64,000 nucleotides of DNA from Parelaphostrongylus tenuis (lineage: Eukaryota > Nematoda > Chromadorea > Rhabditida > Metastrongylidae), in assembly GCA_019055375.1 (NCBI GenBank), contig JAHQIW010000306.1, positions 31,638-95,637 on the forward strand, read 5' to 3'. Both the position numbers and the translations under genes were made by a program. The stretch's first letter is position 1. The number at the start of each line of letters is the position of its first letter. The notes beneath the pieces were generated by a model. It worked only from the letters and a program-made list of their open reading frames with translations, was not told the DNA's origin and did no database searches. This document shows positions 13,461 through 24,449 of the stretch, in pieces.

Positions 13461-13869
13461 GCAAATTGTATTATGAATGAAAATAACGCCTATTTGCACA
13501 TTTGTTCAATGAGAGGATACGCATGTTGTGCAGTGGTTCGGTGCTTTGCGTCGTGGCACAAAGGTCAATGATTCAATCTCGCCCTCATGTTCCCCAAACA
13601 ATTCCTCCGGCATTTGGGTTAGGTCAGACCAGGGGTCTGTCATGTACTGATGGGCTTCCAGACGCAGCTACACGTGGTCTCATTGACGGCACGAGGTGCA
13701 GGTAACCATTTGAAGAGACATAATGAGTAAGATAAGTAGGACACTGGAAATGAGAAAGATTGGCAGCCAAAATAATGTATATAGCTGAGTTTCATCGAAA
13801 AATTTCAATGTATTGTAATCTGCAAAGTCTTCTTTTTACCAAACAAGCCTTCTTTTGTAATTGTTCTGC

Positions 13870-14420
13870 ATAATCTTGTCACTTTCTTGGGTTACAGCCT
13901 CAGGATGCTTTCGAGGAATTGGCTGTCCACTCCAAGGGCGTACTCTCCTCTGCCTTTGTTCTCACTCTATCGCTTGTTATGCGATTTGTGGCTATCGACT
14001 GGCTGTTTGCCAACCAAAATTATTTCTCCTCCAACTTTTTTTCGCTTTTCCCTTATGTTTCGGAACGGCGCAACGACCATAGAATGGTGGATGCTGAGTT
14101 TTCTCTTGAAGATCTCGTGTAGTCCTGAGAATCGGTTTCGATTATTGCTTTCAACATTGTCAACTTCCTTTGGCCTGCCAATAAGTCCTTATCTTCACGG
14201 CTCTCGTCTTCTACAAAATCTTTTGAAGCACCACCGCACTGTACGTTTACTTGTAGTCTCGGATACGACATGATTTTGCAGCCACATACGTTGTTGATGT
14301 TCCGACTTGTCGCTGCTGCTTTACAACCCATTTTTGAACTCACAGTAGAGCAAATTGTTGAATTTCTGTACGGCAAGAAAATGTTTTCCCTAAACATTCG
14401 CCACCTCATACTACAAAGCG
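13870..14420 (-). mobile_element. Mariner-family relic (copy B), unit 1
   Basis: Minus-strand N-terminal transposase region: SKMGCKAAATSRNINNVCG (14409-14053), then a TVRWCFKRF-like HTH and an SMVV..RN block, followed by the same KQPVDSH junction as copy A. The order agrees with the mariner DNA-binding domain. The catalytic domain is absent. Confidence 0.65.
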
Positions 14421-15114
14421 AAGGTTGTTGTCCCTGTCAAATCAGTTAAGAGTCCATGTAGTTGAAGAACGCATAGGATTATCATCGAGAAAGTCAGGTA
14501 ACGAAGCAGAAATTGAAAAAACCAGTATAGAAAATTGGCGAACCTCGAGACTTTAGTGACACGGTTCAGCTCTATTATCAAGGAAGTCATAATGACTATA
14601 CTTCAAATTTTTGGTCATAGTTACGAGCTCACAAAGTGTATAGAAAGCTGTGAGTGTGGAAAGAAGATCTTTGGAGAATTATCGAACATCTAGAACGGTC
14701 TTTACCTTCTCGGAAGCATAACCAATGTGACCTGTCGTATATAAAACTGTGATTTTGACATTTCCTCTGCTTTTGTGTCGCTATCAATGGATTCGCAGCA
14801 ATTACCCACCCATAAAGCTGAGACGTGTTCGTCTTCATTCATATACGACTGGGTCAGAGGTTCGCAATCATGTGAACAATTCTCTTGCTGGAAAGAGTCC
14901 ACCACTTTTGTACAACTGATGATTCCAAACATAGAGCCCAAATATATTATATCTGCTTCTTCTTCGTGTATTTTGTGTTCTTGAAAGTTCCGTTGGCGCT
15001 GATAGATTCGGCAATGAGACAAATGATTAATTTCAATGTTGTTTTCCTCAAACAGTTCTTCAACCATCGCTCGATGGCTATAGCATGGCTAACGACACTA
15101 ACCCTTTGAAGGAC

Positions 15115-15290
15115 CATGTGGTACGTTTCCTCCTACACCAACGCGACGTCGCATCTCACTCAGCTAATGTAAGGGCAGCGTCACGCACCGTGAGAGAGGC
15201 GGCTCCCCGTAGGAAGACAGACGCCAGAAGGCATGATGGAGGCGAGGAGACGACCCCAGGCTCTGAAGAAACATTATCATCATAAAGTGA
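15115..15290 (+). repeat. Dispersed repeat (GACGTCGCATCTCACTC type), unit 1
   Basis: Shared by 42365-42540 in unit 2 and, diverged, by 60415-60535 in unit 3, where it sits at an unrelated position in the unit. Common words: CACCGTGAGA and GGAAGACAGACG. Nature unknown. Confidence 0.6.
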
Positions 15291-15843
15291 TGGAATCTCA
15301 TTGGAAAAGCTTCTTCAGAGATAATCTTAGTAAAAAGAAACCTGTTTTCCATATTCCGCCTATATTTCTTATGTTTCGCCAAAATGCTAATGGACCGAAA
15401 TTTTGAAAAAAAAAATTTCTCATTCTGACAGTTGACATATTTCGATATTGAAAGTTGAGCATATCGCTTTCCCAAGGAACACTTCTGAACAATTAGAAAA
15501 AGAAATACAATCGCACAATTGCAGTCTATCACGTGTTAAAGGTGATGAGTTTTTATATGAGCTTTCTAGATCGAAATGTCTAAGTTGACGATTTGAGTGA
15601 CCTTAGTGGTGAGATGTTCTTTCACTGAAATGTCGCAATTCATCATTATGGAAAACCGCTCAGCTACGATGATGTGTTAATCATTAAAGGACATTATGCA
15701 ACAAAATTCAGCTATCAATATGTAAAATCATCTTACCAAATTGCACGAAGGCTTATCGTTATCAATTGGAATTTGCAAACAAAAACATAACGTTCTAAAC
15801 CAACAAGTCACTCTAATTTTCCTCACTGGTAAACGCTGAGCAG

Positions 15844-15987
15844 TTTGCAATGGAAGACTTCGTAGTTGACCTTTCGATGAAGACCGAGGACGTGCCGGTA
15901 GCCTTTTGCTCGAATGTTTCATTTATCAATCGCTGTTTCTACCTACGTTGTATCTTCAGTGCTTTCCAAAGGCTTGGTGGTAATAAG
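15844..15987 (+). pseudogene. Candidate upstream exon of the ECT2-like pseudogene, unit 1
   Basis: A 48-codon open frame lies between a CAG (15841-15843) and an AAG/GTAAAC donor at 15988, ending in phase 0. It begins FAMEDFVVDLS. The following intron is 77 bp and ends TTCTATTCAG. In unit 2 (43096-43243) the splice sites are kept, but indels shift the frame about half way. I do not recognise a domain; membership is inferred from spacing, strand and phase. Confidence 0.4.
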
Positions 15988-16064
15988 GTAAACTATCCGC
16001 TGCAGCTCGGACTTCCAAAGATGACATCATGCCTTTAGCTACACTTTACGTTGCTTCTATTCAG

Positions 16065-16212
16065 CTAAACGATTTTGAAAATCAAATTTCACGCTCTGTA
16101 CCAAACAGCGGTTCCAATCTGACAGGAGGAAATTGAGGAACGAATTTACATCATGCGGAATAGGATCACTAACTACGTTTATATTGTGAGGCAGCACCTT
16201 ACACACAGCTCT
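16065..16212 (+). pseudogene. ECT2-like pseudogene exon 2, unit 1
   Basis: Acceptor TTCTATTCAG precedes 16065 and donor GTAAGT follows 16212. The first half reads LNDFENQIS in one frame. The second half, from 16126, reads EEIEERIYIMRNRIT in another, so there is an internal frame change, or an alternative acceptor CTGACAG at 16125. Against unit 2 the differences in the second half fall mostly in third codon positions, four of six being synonymous, which argues that it was once coding. Confidence 0.5.
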
Positions 16213-16557
16213 GTAAGTTCTTAACATTGTTCCGTGGCATAGGGAACAAGCTATTTATTAGTTCCCTTCTAACTGAAGACAGATTGCAATAGGGAAAATT
16301 TGACGATTAATGGACAAAAAAGTGTGATCTCGGTGGGAAGCATTGTCTGAGCAGTCGCTCAGAGCATTTTAAGATATAATGAGACGAATTGCGTGCCATA
16401 TAGAATATAAAGGAAGGAGTAATTTACAAAGAGGAAAATTTTCATATGCTTTGTAAAGGAGTGTCTGATTCATTTTTGATAGATCAATATAGCCCGTATC
16501 CTAAACACCGCATTTTAGCACCTTAATAAGCCACATCAGATAATTTTCCTGTTTCAG

Positions 16558-16970
16558 AAATCATGCACGCATACTTCGTCCGATAACACGCAGGCAACCA
16601 GCATTCTGAGCATAAGCGGAACTCAGCTGGAAGAAGAGCAACCATATGGCTCAGTCTGAGTTATAGAAATTTTCCGGCAGCTTCATAAGAAACAATAGCG
16701 AAGCTTCAACGAGATTCAGCATCTGGTAAGGAAGTTTGTTTATAAGGTAAATTCTGGAGCCAGGAACAGATCGCATTACATCTCTCGAACTGACTCAGAT
16801 CAGAGACGCTTTGCTGGCTCGTGTCTGCTGAAAAGCACCACTTCTGAAAAGCATGAAATCGTCATGCATTTGGAAAGGTTCAACCTATCCTTGATATCCA
16901 CGATCGCATCTGCAAGAGACTGGAAGAATGATCGAGCAAAGGGATGGAGATGCGAGCAGGCGCAAGTGAA
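16558..16970 (+). pseudogene. ECT2-like pseudogene exon 3 (DH N-terminal half), unit 1
   Basis: Acceptor CCTGTTTCAG precedes 16558 and donor GTGAGT starts at 16971. The frame starts as a serine/threonine-rich linker, passes QLEEEQPYGSV, then TGA (16657) and TAG (16696), and continues as an amphipathic region with FNEIQHLVRKFV. The frame then changes; the last part reads FGKVQPILDIHDRICKRLE, like the DH segment with FGxI..I.DVH in ECT2. A 1-bp loss near 16925 turns the next codons into a stop. Length is 413 bp, equal to the unit 2 copy. Confidence 0.6.
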
Positions 16971-17389
16971 GTGAGTGCTCAAATCACATAAATCTACAGT
17001 AGCATTGTAATTCGTTGATTGTCAGTTAAGTCAGACAGTGCTAGTAATGACCAGCCAACGTTGATACAAATTTTTTGATACAAATTTGTTTTTCGTAGAA
17101 GAGATGTTCATTGAAAAACAATCTGGAAACTTTTCCACCATATCCTGTTTGAAGTGTCTGCTTAGAACTCTGCAATTAGCAGAGCTATGAAGCCTCCCAA
17201 CACCACTGATAAAATGACTTTAGTGATTAGATATTATCAGCGAATGGTGTGAAGTAATAATAATGATATTTCCACACCGCTGAGATGCGAAGAAAATTCC
17301 AAAGTATCGTTTAATGTGCGACAGGTAGACGTCAAATGGATTTTTTCAACAAATTAATATGAAGGATGAAGGATAAAGCTCTAGACTTT

Positions 17390-17645
17390 GATGAATCTTT
17401 GAGGTGTGCTCCATGCATTCCACTTTCTAACTCGTGTGATTGAATGCATATTTGGGATTCACGATGACTCGTGGTGGCTTCCCGCTGTATCGAGTCAGTG
17501 CTGCTTATCATTCCGGACGAGTCTGAGAGCATTATGGTATCAGTTTACCGATCCCGGAGGGATAGTGAACCATGAGAGCGAGGTAGAACCGTTAACCCTG
17601 TATGCGCCCTACGAGCACTACATTTCGGTATATGCAATTAAAATG
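17390..17645 (-). repeat. Dispersed SINE-like repeat type 2, unit 1 (copy in ECT2-like intron)
   Basis: Related in sequence to 20150-20405 and 27170-27455. Read on the minus strand it has GGTTCTACCTCGCTCTC, a B-box-like stretch, and ends in GACTCGT and TGCATTCAATC. The A-box side is degenerate here. Confidence 0.55.
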
Positions 17646-17774
17646 TGATGAATTTATTCAAAATAAACTCAAATAACTCCACACTGATGTTGCAAATCGC
17701 AGGATCATCCGTGTCAAATAGTAATCGTCACACTTCTAAACCGAACAGACGACCAATAGATTCGCCTGTTGAAG

Positions 17775-17900
17775 ATCTGGATGGAAGCATTTGACGATTT
17801 CTCGCGAGTGTACCCCTCATATTGCGACCAGTGCGATGTCGCAGTAGAAACGATCAAAACCGCTTAAGCGCACAGCGCAAAACTTAGGCTGTTCATCAAG
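17775..17900 (+). pseudogene. ECT2-like pseudogene exon 4 (DH middle helices), unit 1
   Basis: Forty-two codons in phase 0 from after GAAG (17774) to the donor AAG/GTAGGT at 17901. They read EAFDDFSRVYPSYCDQCDVA and then a helix resembling the DH block with YPPF or Y.xY.C. One stop, TAA at 17865, sits where unit 2 has TGT. The preceding 804-bp intron holds a SINE-like repeat. Confidence 0.65.
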
Positions 17901-17953
17901 GTAGGTGCGATTTATAAAATTTCAAACAAGTTTTTCGGTGTGGTTTATAAGAG

Positions 17954-18074
17954 CTGATTGAGAATGACTTTATTAAGGACCATGAAAGAAGCAAAGTAAT
18001 CAAACGACAGAGTACTGTCGATATTATGGTGACTCCAGTGCATCGTCTTCCAAGCGTTAAACTATTGCTTGACT
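17954..18074 (+). pseudogene. ECT2-like pseudogene exon 5 (DH CR3), unit 1
   Basis: Open in one frame from 17954 to the donor GTAAGA at 18075 (40 codons plus one base). It includes STVDIMVTPVHRLPSVKLLL, the third conserved DH block. The intron before it is 53 bp. The unit 2 copy has the same length, is also open and differs largely at synonymous sites. The next DH exon is not found; a mariner begins about 170 bp downstream. Confidence 0.7.
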
Positions 18075-18246
18075 GTAAGAGATTTTTCCGTCCTAGTCTA
18101 ATACTACAAAAGTTGCCATTAAGAGAAGTTTTATAATATCTCTGACAAGGAGTTTATAAAAGTGTAACCATGTCCTCATAGCCCGAACAAGGCTTCATGT
18201 TCCGTTCGTATCTCATCAATCTACGGTTGTATCTCATATAATATTA

Positions 18247-19183
18247 GGTCTCCAACTATTTATCCGAACTCGGTTCAAAAACTCAAAAATATATTTTTCC
18301 AAAGAATCGAAATTATTAAATAACATTGATTAAGGTACATTGTGCTTGAGTGAATGCGATTCGCCAGCTCTCCAAAAACAAATCAATTTCGCGCTTATAA
18401 AACTCATTATTCTTCAATGCAAGCCAATCAGTCAATTCTCGACGTAAATGATTGATGTATTGAAACTTTTTCTCGTCCAGCCAGTACGCTTATGATCTGA
18501 AGAGATCAAAATCGTAGAGAAGCAGATCTGGCAAATACGGTGGACGATCCAAATGCTCCCAGCCCAAATCGGCCAACCTCTTCCTTGTTTTCTTGGCAGA
18601 GTGTGGCTTTGCATTGTCTTCAAGCGAAGTGGCTTAGCGATGTGGTGATGTGGAATTGCTTCATTGCAACGGTCCAGTTGCTGACAGTATCGCTCAGCTT
18701 GATGGTCTTACCGGCTTGCAACAAGTGACAATGAATCGGTCCACATCGGTCCCAGAAAATGGACAACATTGCTTTTGGCGCGAATCGATTTGTTGGTGTT
18801 GGGGTTCCTTGGTGACCCGATAGTAACCAGTGATTTGGACGACGCTGGCTCTTGAAGAAGGTCCATTTTTCATTAATAATAACAACTCTGTTCAAAAACC
18901 AAAAGCGGCGATGACGACGAAGATGAGCTTGCGCGCTTTGCTTTCTTTTGTTCTTTTGAGCTTGTATGAGATCGTGACGAATCCATTTGCCCTTGCGCCA
19001 TTTCTTGCCTGCATTTTTCAAGATCTTCTGGATCTGCTCGAATTGAGTTGTCGTTAGAGCGCTGGCAGAATTCCATTTAGGCAGACGGATAATACTTCAG
19101 TTAAAGTTACTTGATACCTTCAGTTAATTGAACAAATAATATTTTGAATTTTTAGATGAAGTTCGGAAACTTAGTTGGAGACC
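18247..19183 (-). mobile_element. Mariner transposon with TIRs, internally deleted, unit 1
   Basis: Terminal inverted repeats start GGTCTCCAACTA at 18247 and end TAGTTGGAGACC at 19183, with TA at 18245-18246 and 19184-19185. At 937 bp it is shorter than the usual 1.3 kb. Minus-strand transposase remains: LKNAGKKWRKGKW, then INEKWTFFKS, then MLSIFWDRCGPIHCHLLQAG, then a C-terminal helix before 18350. The first catalytic Asp of the DEKW motif reads Asn here, and frames are broken, so it is inactive. Confidence 0.88.
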
Positions 19184-19378
19184 TATTGCCCTGACGTTTA
19201 ATAAAAGGCACTAAACACATTTTTAGGCATAGTGATTTCGACTACTGGTTCAGGTTAGGTAGAATCAATGCCTATTTGTGCTCATCAGATCAAATCCCTC
19301 GACAGGAGATTGCCGATAGCACTTATTAGGTTACAGCATAGCTAACAGCAAAAAAAGAAAGAGAAATCCTTTTTGTTT

Positions 19379-19522
19379 AACTGCTTCGAGTGATGGTATG
19401 ATGCTATGAATATACCCACTGATATAGACTGATGTGCAAAACTTTTGCGCCAGTTGGAACTCGAACCCACATCTCACCCTATCCGGGAGCACTTGCTCGA
19501 ACCGCTGCACCACCGACACCTG
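19379..19522 (-). repeat. tRNA-derived SINE-like element, unit 1
   Basis: Minus strand starts GGTGTCGGTGGTGCAGCGG, has an A-box-like TGGTGCAGCGGTTCGAGC and a perfect B box GGTTCGAGTTCC (19456-19467), and then a unique tail down to a CTTTTTGTTT-like end. The box spacing suits a pol III type 2 promoter. Tail sequence recurs at 7137, 33530 and 60790. Confidence 0.7.
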
Positions 19523-20149
19523 CTTTGACAGCATTCTTTCTAAAAGCTAGAATCATCTGAATAGAAAGGAATTCTGTTTGATTATCTAATACTCAATATC
19601 TGCCACCGTAACTGGGTTCAATGTCGATAGCGACAATAACATGTCATACCGTTGGCGGTTAGTTATTGACAGATAGATACTTTGCAGCGCAGAAAGAGTG
19701 GTTTCAAAATAGACGTGGGTAGTGCGACGATTCGAGTACCTACCCCTGGATCGTCATAAAAATCGTCACAGTCGTCACAAAAAAGCATGTTGTTGTGTGC
19801 ATAGTTGCAATATAATTGCGTATCAATCTTGGTGCGAAGAGGAAGTCTTTTAAACTTTCTATTCTCCCTCTCGTAAACTTCTTCGGGCTCGTGAAAATTT
19901 CACGAACAAAATAATCTTACGAACTCTATTGGCAACATATGGCAAAATTTCTCAATGCACTTAATATAAACACAACGAAAGATTTGGAATAATGAATGTT
20001 CACAAAATGTCAAATGTTGAAATGAAACTAGATCTTTCAACGAGGTGTGACCGGGTGAATTTTCCATTCACAAAAAAGGTATGATTACACGATAAATTAA
20101 TTGTAATGTAATATAGGTCTTAAAGATTCGAAGGATAAACTCTTAGCAT

Positions 20150-20405
20150 TGGTCTACTTCTGAGGGCTGCGCAATGCATTAGGCATTACCAAGCATCATT
20201 AGATGCGATTGGATGCATATCCGACCTTTACGATGACTCGTGGCGGCCTACCGATCTATAAAATACGAACTGCTATTCTCCTACTCAAATCTAGCATCGA
20301 AAGAACGCATAACGTTAGAGGCTTTGGTTAACCAGGGAGGCGGAGATTGAATTTGCAACCACGTCTGTTTTGCAGTGCGCCTCGAACTCCTACACCCACT
20401 CCCGC
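20150..20405 (-). repeat. Dispersed SINE-like repeat type 2, second copy, unit 1
   Basis: Shares GGATGCATATC, CTTTACGATGACTCGTGG and the following CGGCCTACCGATC with the other type 2 copies; the tRNA-like end is diverged. Confidence 0.5.
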
Positions 20406-20514
20406 TCTATGTCAAATTACAAATATCCATTTATGTTCTGTGTCGCGATATTTTGTTCACATCTCATGACAGAATTTTAGTGAATTTTCAAATTTTCGTA
20501 GTGTCTACTTCGTA

Positions 20515-20793
20515 CTACCCCTCGAACCTTAGCTTGTAAAAAAGTTGTAAGCAAATAGAGGCTGGAAGGTCACGAGTTGTCACAGTACAAACGGAAAGCC
20601 ATTTATACATGCCATCAATGACCGGAACTGTCATAGCGCATTCTATCATACTGAGATGTCTAAGCAACAAATTTTTTGCAAACAGATATCTATGTTTGCA
20701 ACTGACCGCCTCAAGTGTGTCGGGATCGAACGGCAAAAATTTGAAATTAACTAAAGCGAAGTAATGACGAATGGTAGGTGTTTTAAGCCACGG
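20515..20793 (-). CDS. Candidate terminal exon, unknown protein, unit 1
   Basis: After a nematode acceptor (AATTTCAG at 20794 onward on the minus strand) 92 codons are open to TAG at 20515. They start PWLKTPTIRHYFALVNFKFL and include DGMYKWLSVCTVTTRDLPAS. The donor side of a previous exon may be CACGTG/GTATTT near 20855. The region around 20540-20900 is almost identical in unit 2. No domain recognised. Confidence 0.4.
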   Translation of the reverse strand, partial: PWLKTPTIRHYFALVNFKFLPFDPDTLEAVSCKHRYLFAKNLLLRHLSMIECAMTVPVIDGMYKWLSVCTVTTRDLPASICLQLFYKLRFEG

Positions 20794-21649
20794 CTGAAAT
20801 TTGAATAAATTTTCCGATATCAGAGAAAGGTATTACCACCACTTCAAATACCACGTGGACTTTTCGCCTCGCATGCGGTGCCGTTGACCGGATGGAGAGA
20901 CGCGCTTAAATGACAATGTTATAGTCTACTTACAAATACTAGATTCTTATTTCCACTAAAAGTGGTTCTGTGACCAGTAAAGGAAGGACTAACACTGAAG
21001 AGACTTTGACAAGGCTATCTTTAGAACGATCTTTCTATGAAAAACGTCATTGTTTCCTAATGAAAAATGAACAATTGATTATTTAAAAAAAGCGTTCCAC
21101 ACCGCATACAGATTTTTAATATATAATGCGATTGTACATCGTGAATCCTTTTTTGAAAATGGCTGTGCATGTTCTTCTGAGTTTCCAATATGCTGAGCAG
21201 AAGTGAAAATGATCAAATAAGTTTACAAAATTAATACTAGATGGTATCGGAGAACGTCCATCACTGCGAACACCAGCAAACCGAGATGCAGTGCGGCAAA
21301 ACATGTATCAAAAAAGGTATACGAGGCACCATAGGGGTTAAAACATTGAACAAAGTCTATGACTACAATAAAGAATTCTTTTGATTAAGCTTTGCAAATT
21401 GAAAAACCATAGCACATTTCACCTATTGTTTTACTGGAGCAAAAGTAGGATGCAACTAGTTCACATTAGCTTCACTGTGAGCGTCCTGCAATATCATAAC
21501 ATCTGCAGTGGCATGCTTAGCATCAGTTGTTTGGCTCAAATAAATTTCGCACGAATATCTGTACGGACAAGTGTCACCTTAAAACCTCTTGGGTTCCGTG
21601 TTGGATGCCAGCGTACCGCTTGACATCACTGTGCGTCTCCATAATAAAC

Positions 21650-23085
21650 TAGCATCTTCATGCTTGGATACTTACTTGAACGGTCCCGTCTATACGAATG
21701 ATGCGGACACCACCACATCTTCCTTTGGTCTCGCCTTCTCGAAATTGTCGTCCATGGCGATGGTTTCATTCGAGCGAGGCTACTGGCGCGTGTTTTATAC
21801 CGTAATGTGTAGAATATCGGCAGGTACGAATACAGCTAATGCGAATGGAAATATGAACACAGCTGATTAATTCCTTTGATGGACACATCCGCCTGACGTG
21901 TTGTTGGCCGTTCTCGGCGACAGGTGTATTCTCGTGGCGTTTACTCTACAATTCGTTGCGTCCATGTGTCATCTGACCTTCTTCCTATATAATTGGCCCA
22001 TCTGTGCTTCGCTATCGATGTGACTTCTTCTGGACCACTAAGATGAGATTAATTTCTGAGATCTGAGTTGCGTAAGCCGGCTAGGTGTTGCGAGTACCGA
22101 CTAATTTTCAGAAGAAATCGTTCAAGCAATCTGTGAGTCGTTCTCAGTAGTCTTGACGTGGTCGAAGTGTCAGCCCATGTCTCCACTGCTTAACACAGCG
22201 CTGGGAGGACTGCTGAATCGGGAGGGTTGGAGCATAACATGGGGACCGTAATTTGATCGGTGGCTTCTTTGCAAGGCCCAAATGCGGCCCATGTTGCTTT
22301 CCCTCTTCTGTCAAGTTCCCCTTCATGTTCTTCTACATATTCAGTGAACGAGCGCGATACACGTACGAATAGGTATCCGCAATTAAAGATCCACCCAATC
22401 TGATATGTTCATCATTGCACCAATGGTTTTTATGAACTGGGTCTTCATGCGATTTATGCTAGTCCGGTCTCCTTCCCCGCTTCATTAAGTTAATTGCTCA
22501 TCGTCTCTGTTTTAGTAGCGCTATTCGAGAATAGGGCAATATCATCCGCAAAACGAAGGCGCGATAACATTTGATAGGATAAAAAGCATCTGATAGGAAT
22601 TTCCTATTGTTACATATGCCGCTCTCGTCTCATTCAAGTGACTTCATTATCCACTACAGTGCGGCGGTGAACACCTTTAGCGATATTCTATCGCCTTGTA
22701 GACCCATTTTTCCAACGGGTGTGGTAAGAGGTCGCTGAAAGAGCTGTGCTTTTGTGGTACAGTTCCGATAGCAGTCTGATTAAGACCTTATGTAGGACGG
22801 ATCTACTCCTTGATCAACAAGCGCTGATTGGACTGTGTTCGTTTCAACGCTATCAAATGCTTTCTCATAGTCAATAAAAGCTAGAAATAAAGGCAAGTGG
22901 TTTCTCGACAGACTTCAATTACACGTGATACGGTTTGGACGTGGTCCATGCAGTAGAATCCTTTGCTGAATCTTGCTTGTTCAGCAAGCTGAGCCCCATC
23001 CAAAGTTCTCGACATGCGCAGAAGGATGACCTTCGTAAAAAGATTGTAAAGTAAGCGCGCGACGTCCTCCACTGGTCCGTAATTT
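21650..23085 (-). mobile_element. RTE family 2 fragment, second copy in unit 1
   Basis: Same family as 4058-7119, at a different position in the unit. The RT segment reads TRTLDGAQLAEQ-like and FSKGFYCMDHVQTVSRVIE in 23072-22881; the C-terminal part is spread over broken frames down to about 21650. No target duplication was identified; borders are approximate. Confidence 0.8.
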
Positions 23086-24449
23086 TTTTCCCTTTTGAAT
23101 ATGAGATTTCTTATGTTTTCGCGAAAAGTACATGTAAATTATGGATTCCGGTTCGCAGCAAATTGGAAGAAATTTTGTTCCTTACTCAAATGCATCTCGC
23201 TGAACAAAACTATTTATTTAGACTTCTAATAACAGATCAATAGACCGAATCTCATAGGTTCCAATGATGCATTTTGACTTTGAAGCGGACTTATTGGTTC
23301 GCTGTAGCAGCAAGGGGAAAATTAGTTTTCACATTCGGCGCGCAGAAATGATCGAAGAGGCTATGCTTGTAACACCGTTTGAAAGTCTGTGCACCGAGCG
23401 CGAGCTTCAATCGATTAACTTTCTTGCACAGACGTTTGGTGTGTAGGATGCTATGTTTTTGTAGGATCATGACTGCGTCTTTTTGAGTACTTGGTAGAGC
23501 ATAATAACTCATGATCGAGGGAACTCGTTGGAAATCAGCAGAAAACAATTGAGAGCCAACCGATGTGCAATGAGCTGGTGTCGCTTGATGCAAAATCTTA
23601 TTCACGTGCTGGTAAGAGCGGTAAAAGCGCCAATGTAGCAATATTTAATTCACGTATCGCCAAAGCGTGGTGGCTTGGAGTCGATGTCGTGCAGCGCGAA
23701 ACTTAACATTCTCTTGGCTGTTACAGCGCAAACAAATGCACCACTTACAAAAATCAAGAGCACGTTCGGAATTGACGACATTCAAGCAATCAGATGGTTG
23801 CTAAAAGTCCAAATTGAAAGCTTTGCTCAGCGATGAAAAACATACTTTTATTTTTACTCTTGTAGCGCACTAATACAGCCGTATTCAAAGCAAAGTGTGC
23901 CATTATAATCTTTGAGATTAGACCTATTAGATAATTATTAAGACTTGATAAAAGCAGGAGACGCTTTTCTTTTTTTTTAAAGATTCAAGAAAGGCGCTGA
24001 TACTAGAAGCGATCCAGTTTTGCGATACCAATTTTCTGTTGGATGCTACAACGCAGCAGAAAGTCTTCCTTCAAAAATCAAAAGTATCATTACAATCCTT
24101 CATATTTGATTCATCATTTAGTTATCAAAAGTCTATAGAAGTAGCTTTAGTTGACGATAAACATTTGAATGAGGAACAAATTATTATTTCTGCTGCCTGA
24201 GAACAAAAATTCCATTTTGAAAATAAAGTATAACATTTAATTATTTGATCTGAGCTATCGAATGATCACTTAAGCATCAAAAATCACTGAAAAACGACCT
24301 TCTTCGGAGGGTCGAAACAGCTTATGGATAACGGAAAGTACCTTTTTTACCTTGCTTTTAGAAGAGGTTGAAAAGAAAGATCTGGAGCACTTGTATAAAA
24401 TTTCAAATATACGCATGAAATCCAAACAGAAATAGTAGTAACGTAACTA
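23086..24449. other. Unassigned block with conserved open frames, unit 1
   Basis: Matched by 53811-55184. Plus frame 23264-23446 (FDFEADLLVRCSSKGK and ESLCTERELQS) and minus frame 23641-23291 are also open in unit 2 (53994-54182, 54476-54024). One of them may be an old transposon or exon relic; I cannot assign it. Confidence 0.35.

Larger units (their letters stand above)
12200..15420. repeat. Ancient internal duplication in unit 1 (A 12200-13170, B 13870-15420)
   Basis: The two halves share the mariner relic, the GTGATTTTG..CATTTCC-like stretch (12752 and 14750), a TACATTATATCTGCTT region, GGATGCGAGGAGACGA/GGAGGCGAGGAGACGA, and a final CCTATATTTCTT. B is longer through extra mariner N-terminal sequence. 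The same pair is in unit 2 (39440-40420 and 41130-42640), so it predates the large duplication. Confidence 0.75.
15844..18074 (+). pseudogene. ECT2-like RhoGEF (DH domain) pseudogene, unit 1 copy
   Basis: Five exon-like segments: 15844-15987, 16065-16212, 16558-16970, 17775-17900 and 17954-18074. Introns are 77, 345, 804 and 53 bp, all GT..AG and phase-compatible. The last three encode a Dbl-homology domain in order: a segment resembling FGKVQPILDIH, then FSRVYPSYCDQC, then TPVHRLPSVKLLL. The RLPSV in place of RIPRY in the last block is characteristic of ECT2/Pebble/LET-21, the RhoA exchange factor of cytokinesis. Stops TGA at 16657 and TAG at 16696 (exon 3) and TAA at 17865 (exon 4) break it, with frame changes inside exons 2 and 3. 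Upstream BRCT and downstream PH exons were not found. The ECT2 assignment rests on recognition, not a search. Confidence 0.65.

Noticed and set aside
13169..13571. Overlapping frames on both strands
   Set aside because: Same low-complexity tract in unit 1; no splice sites or domain.
16800..16982. Minus-strand 60-codon frame and the plus frame through MHLERFNLSL
   Set aside because: The DH signature is in a different plus frame with matching splice donor; these are shadows.
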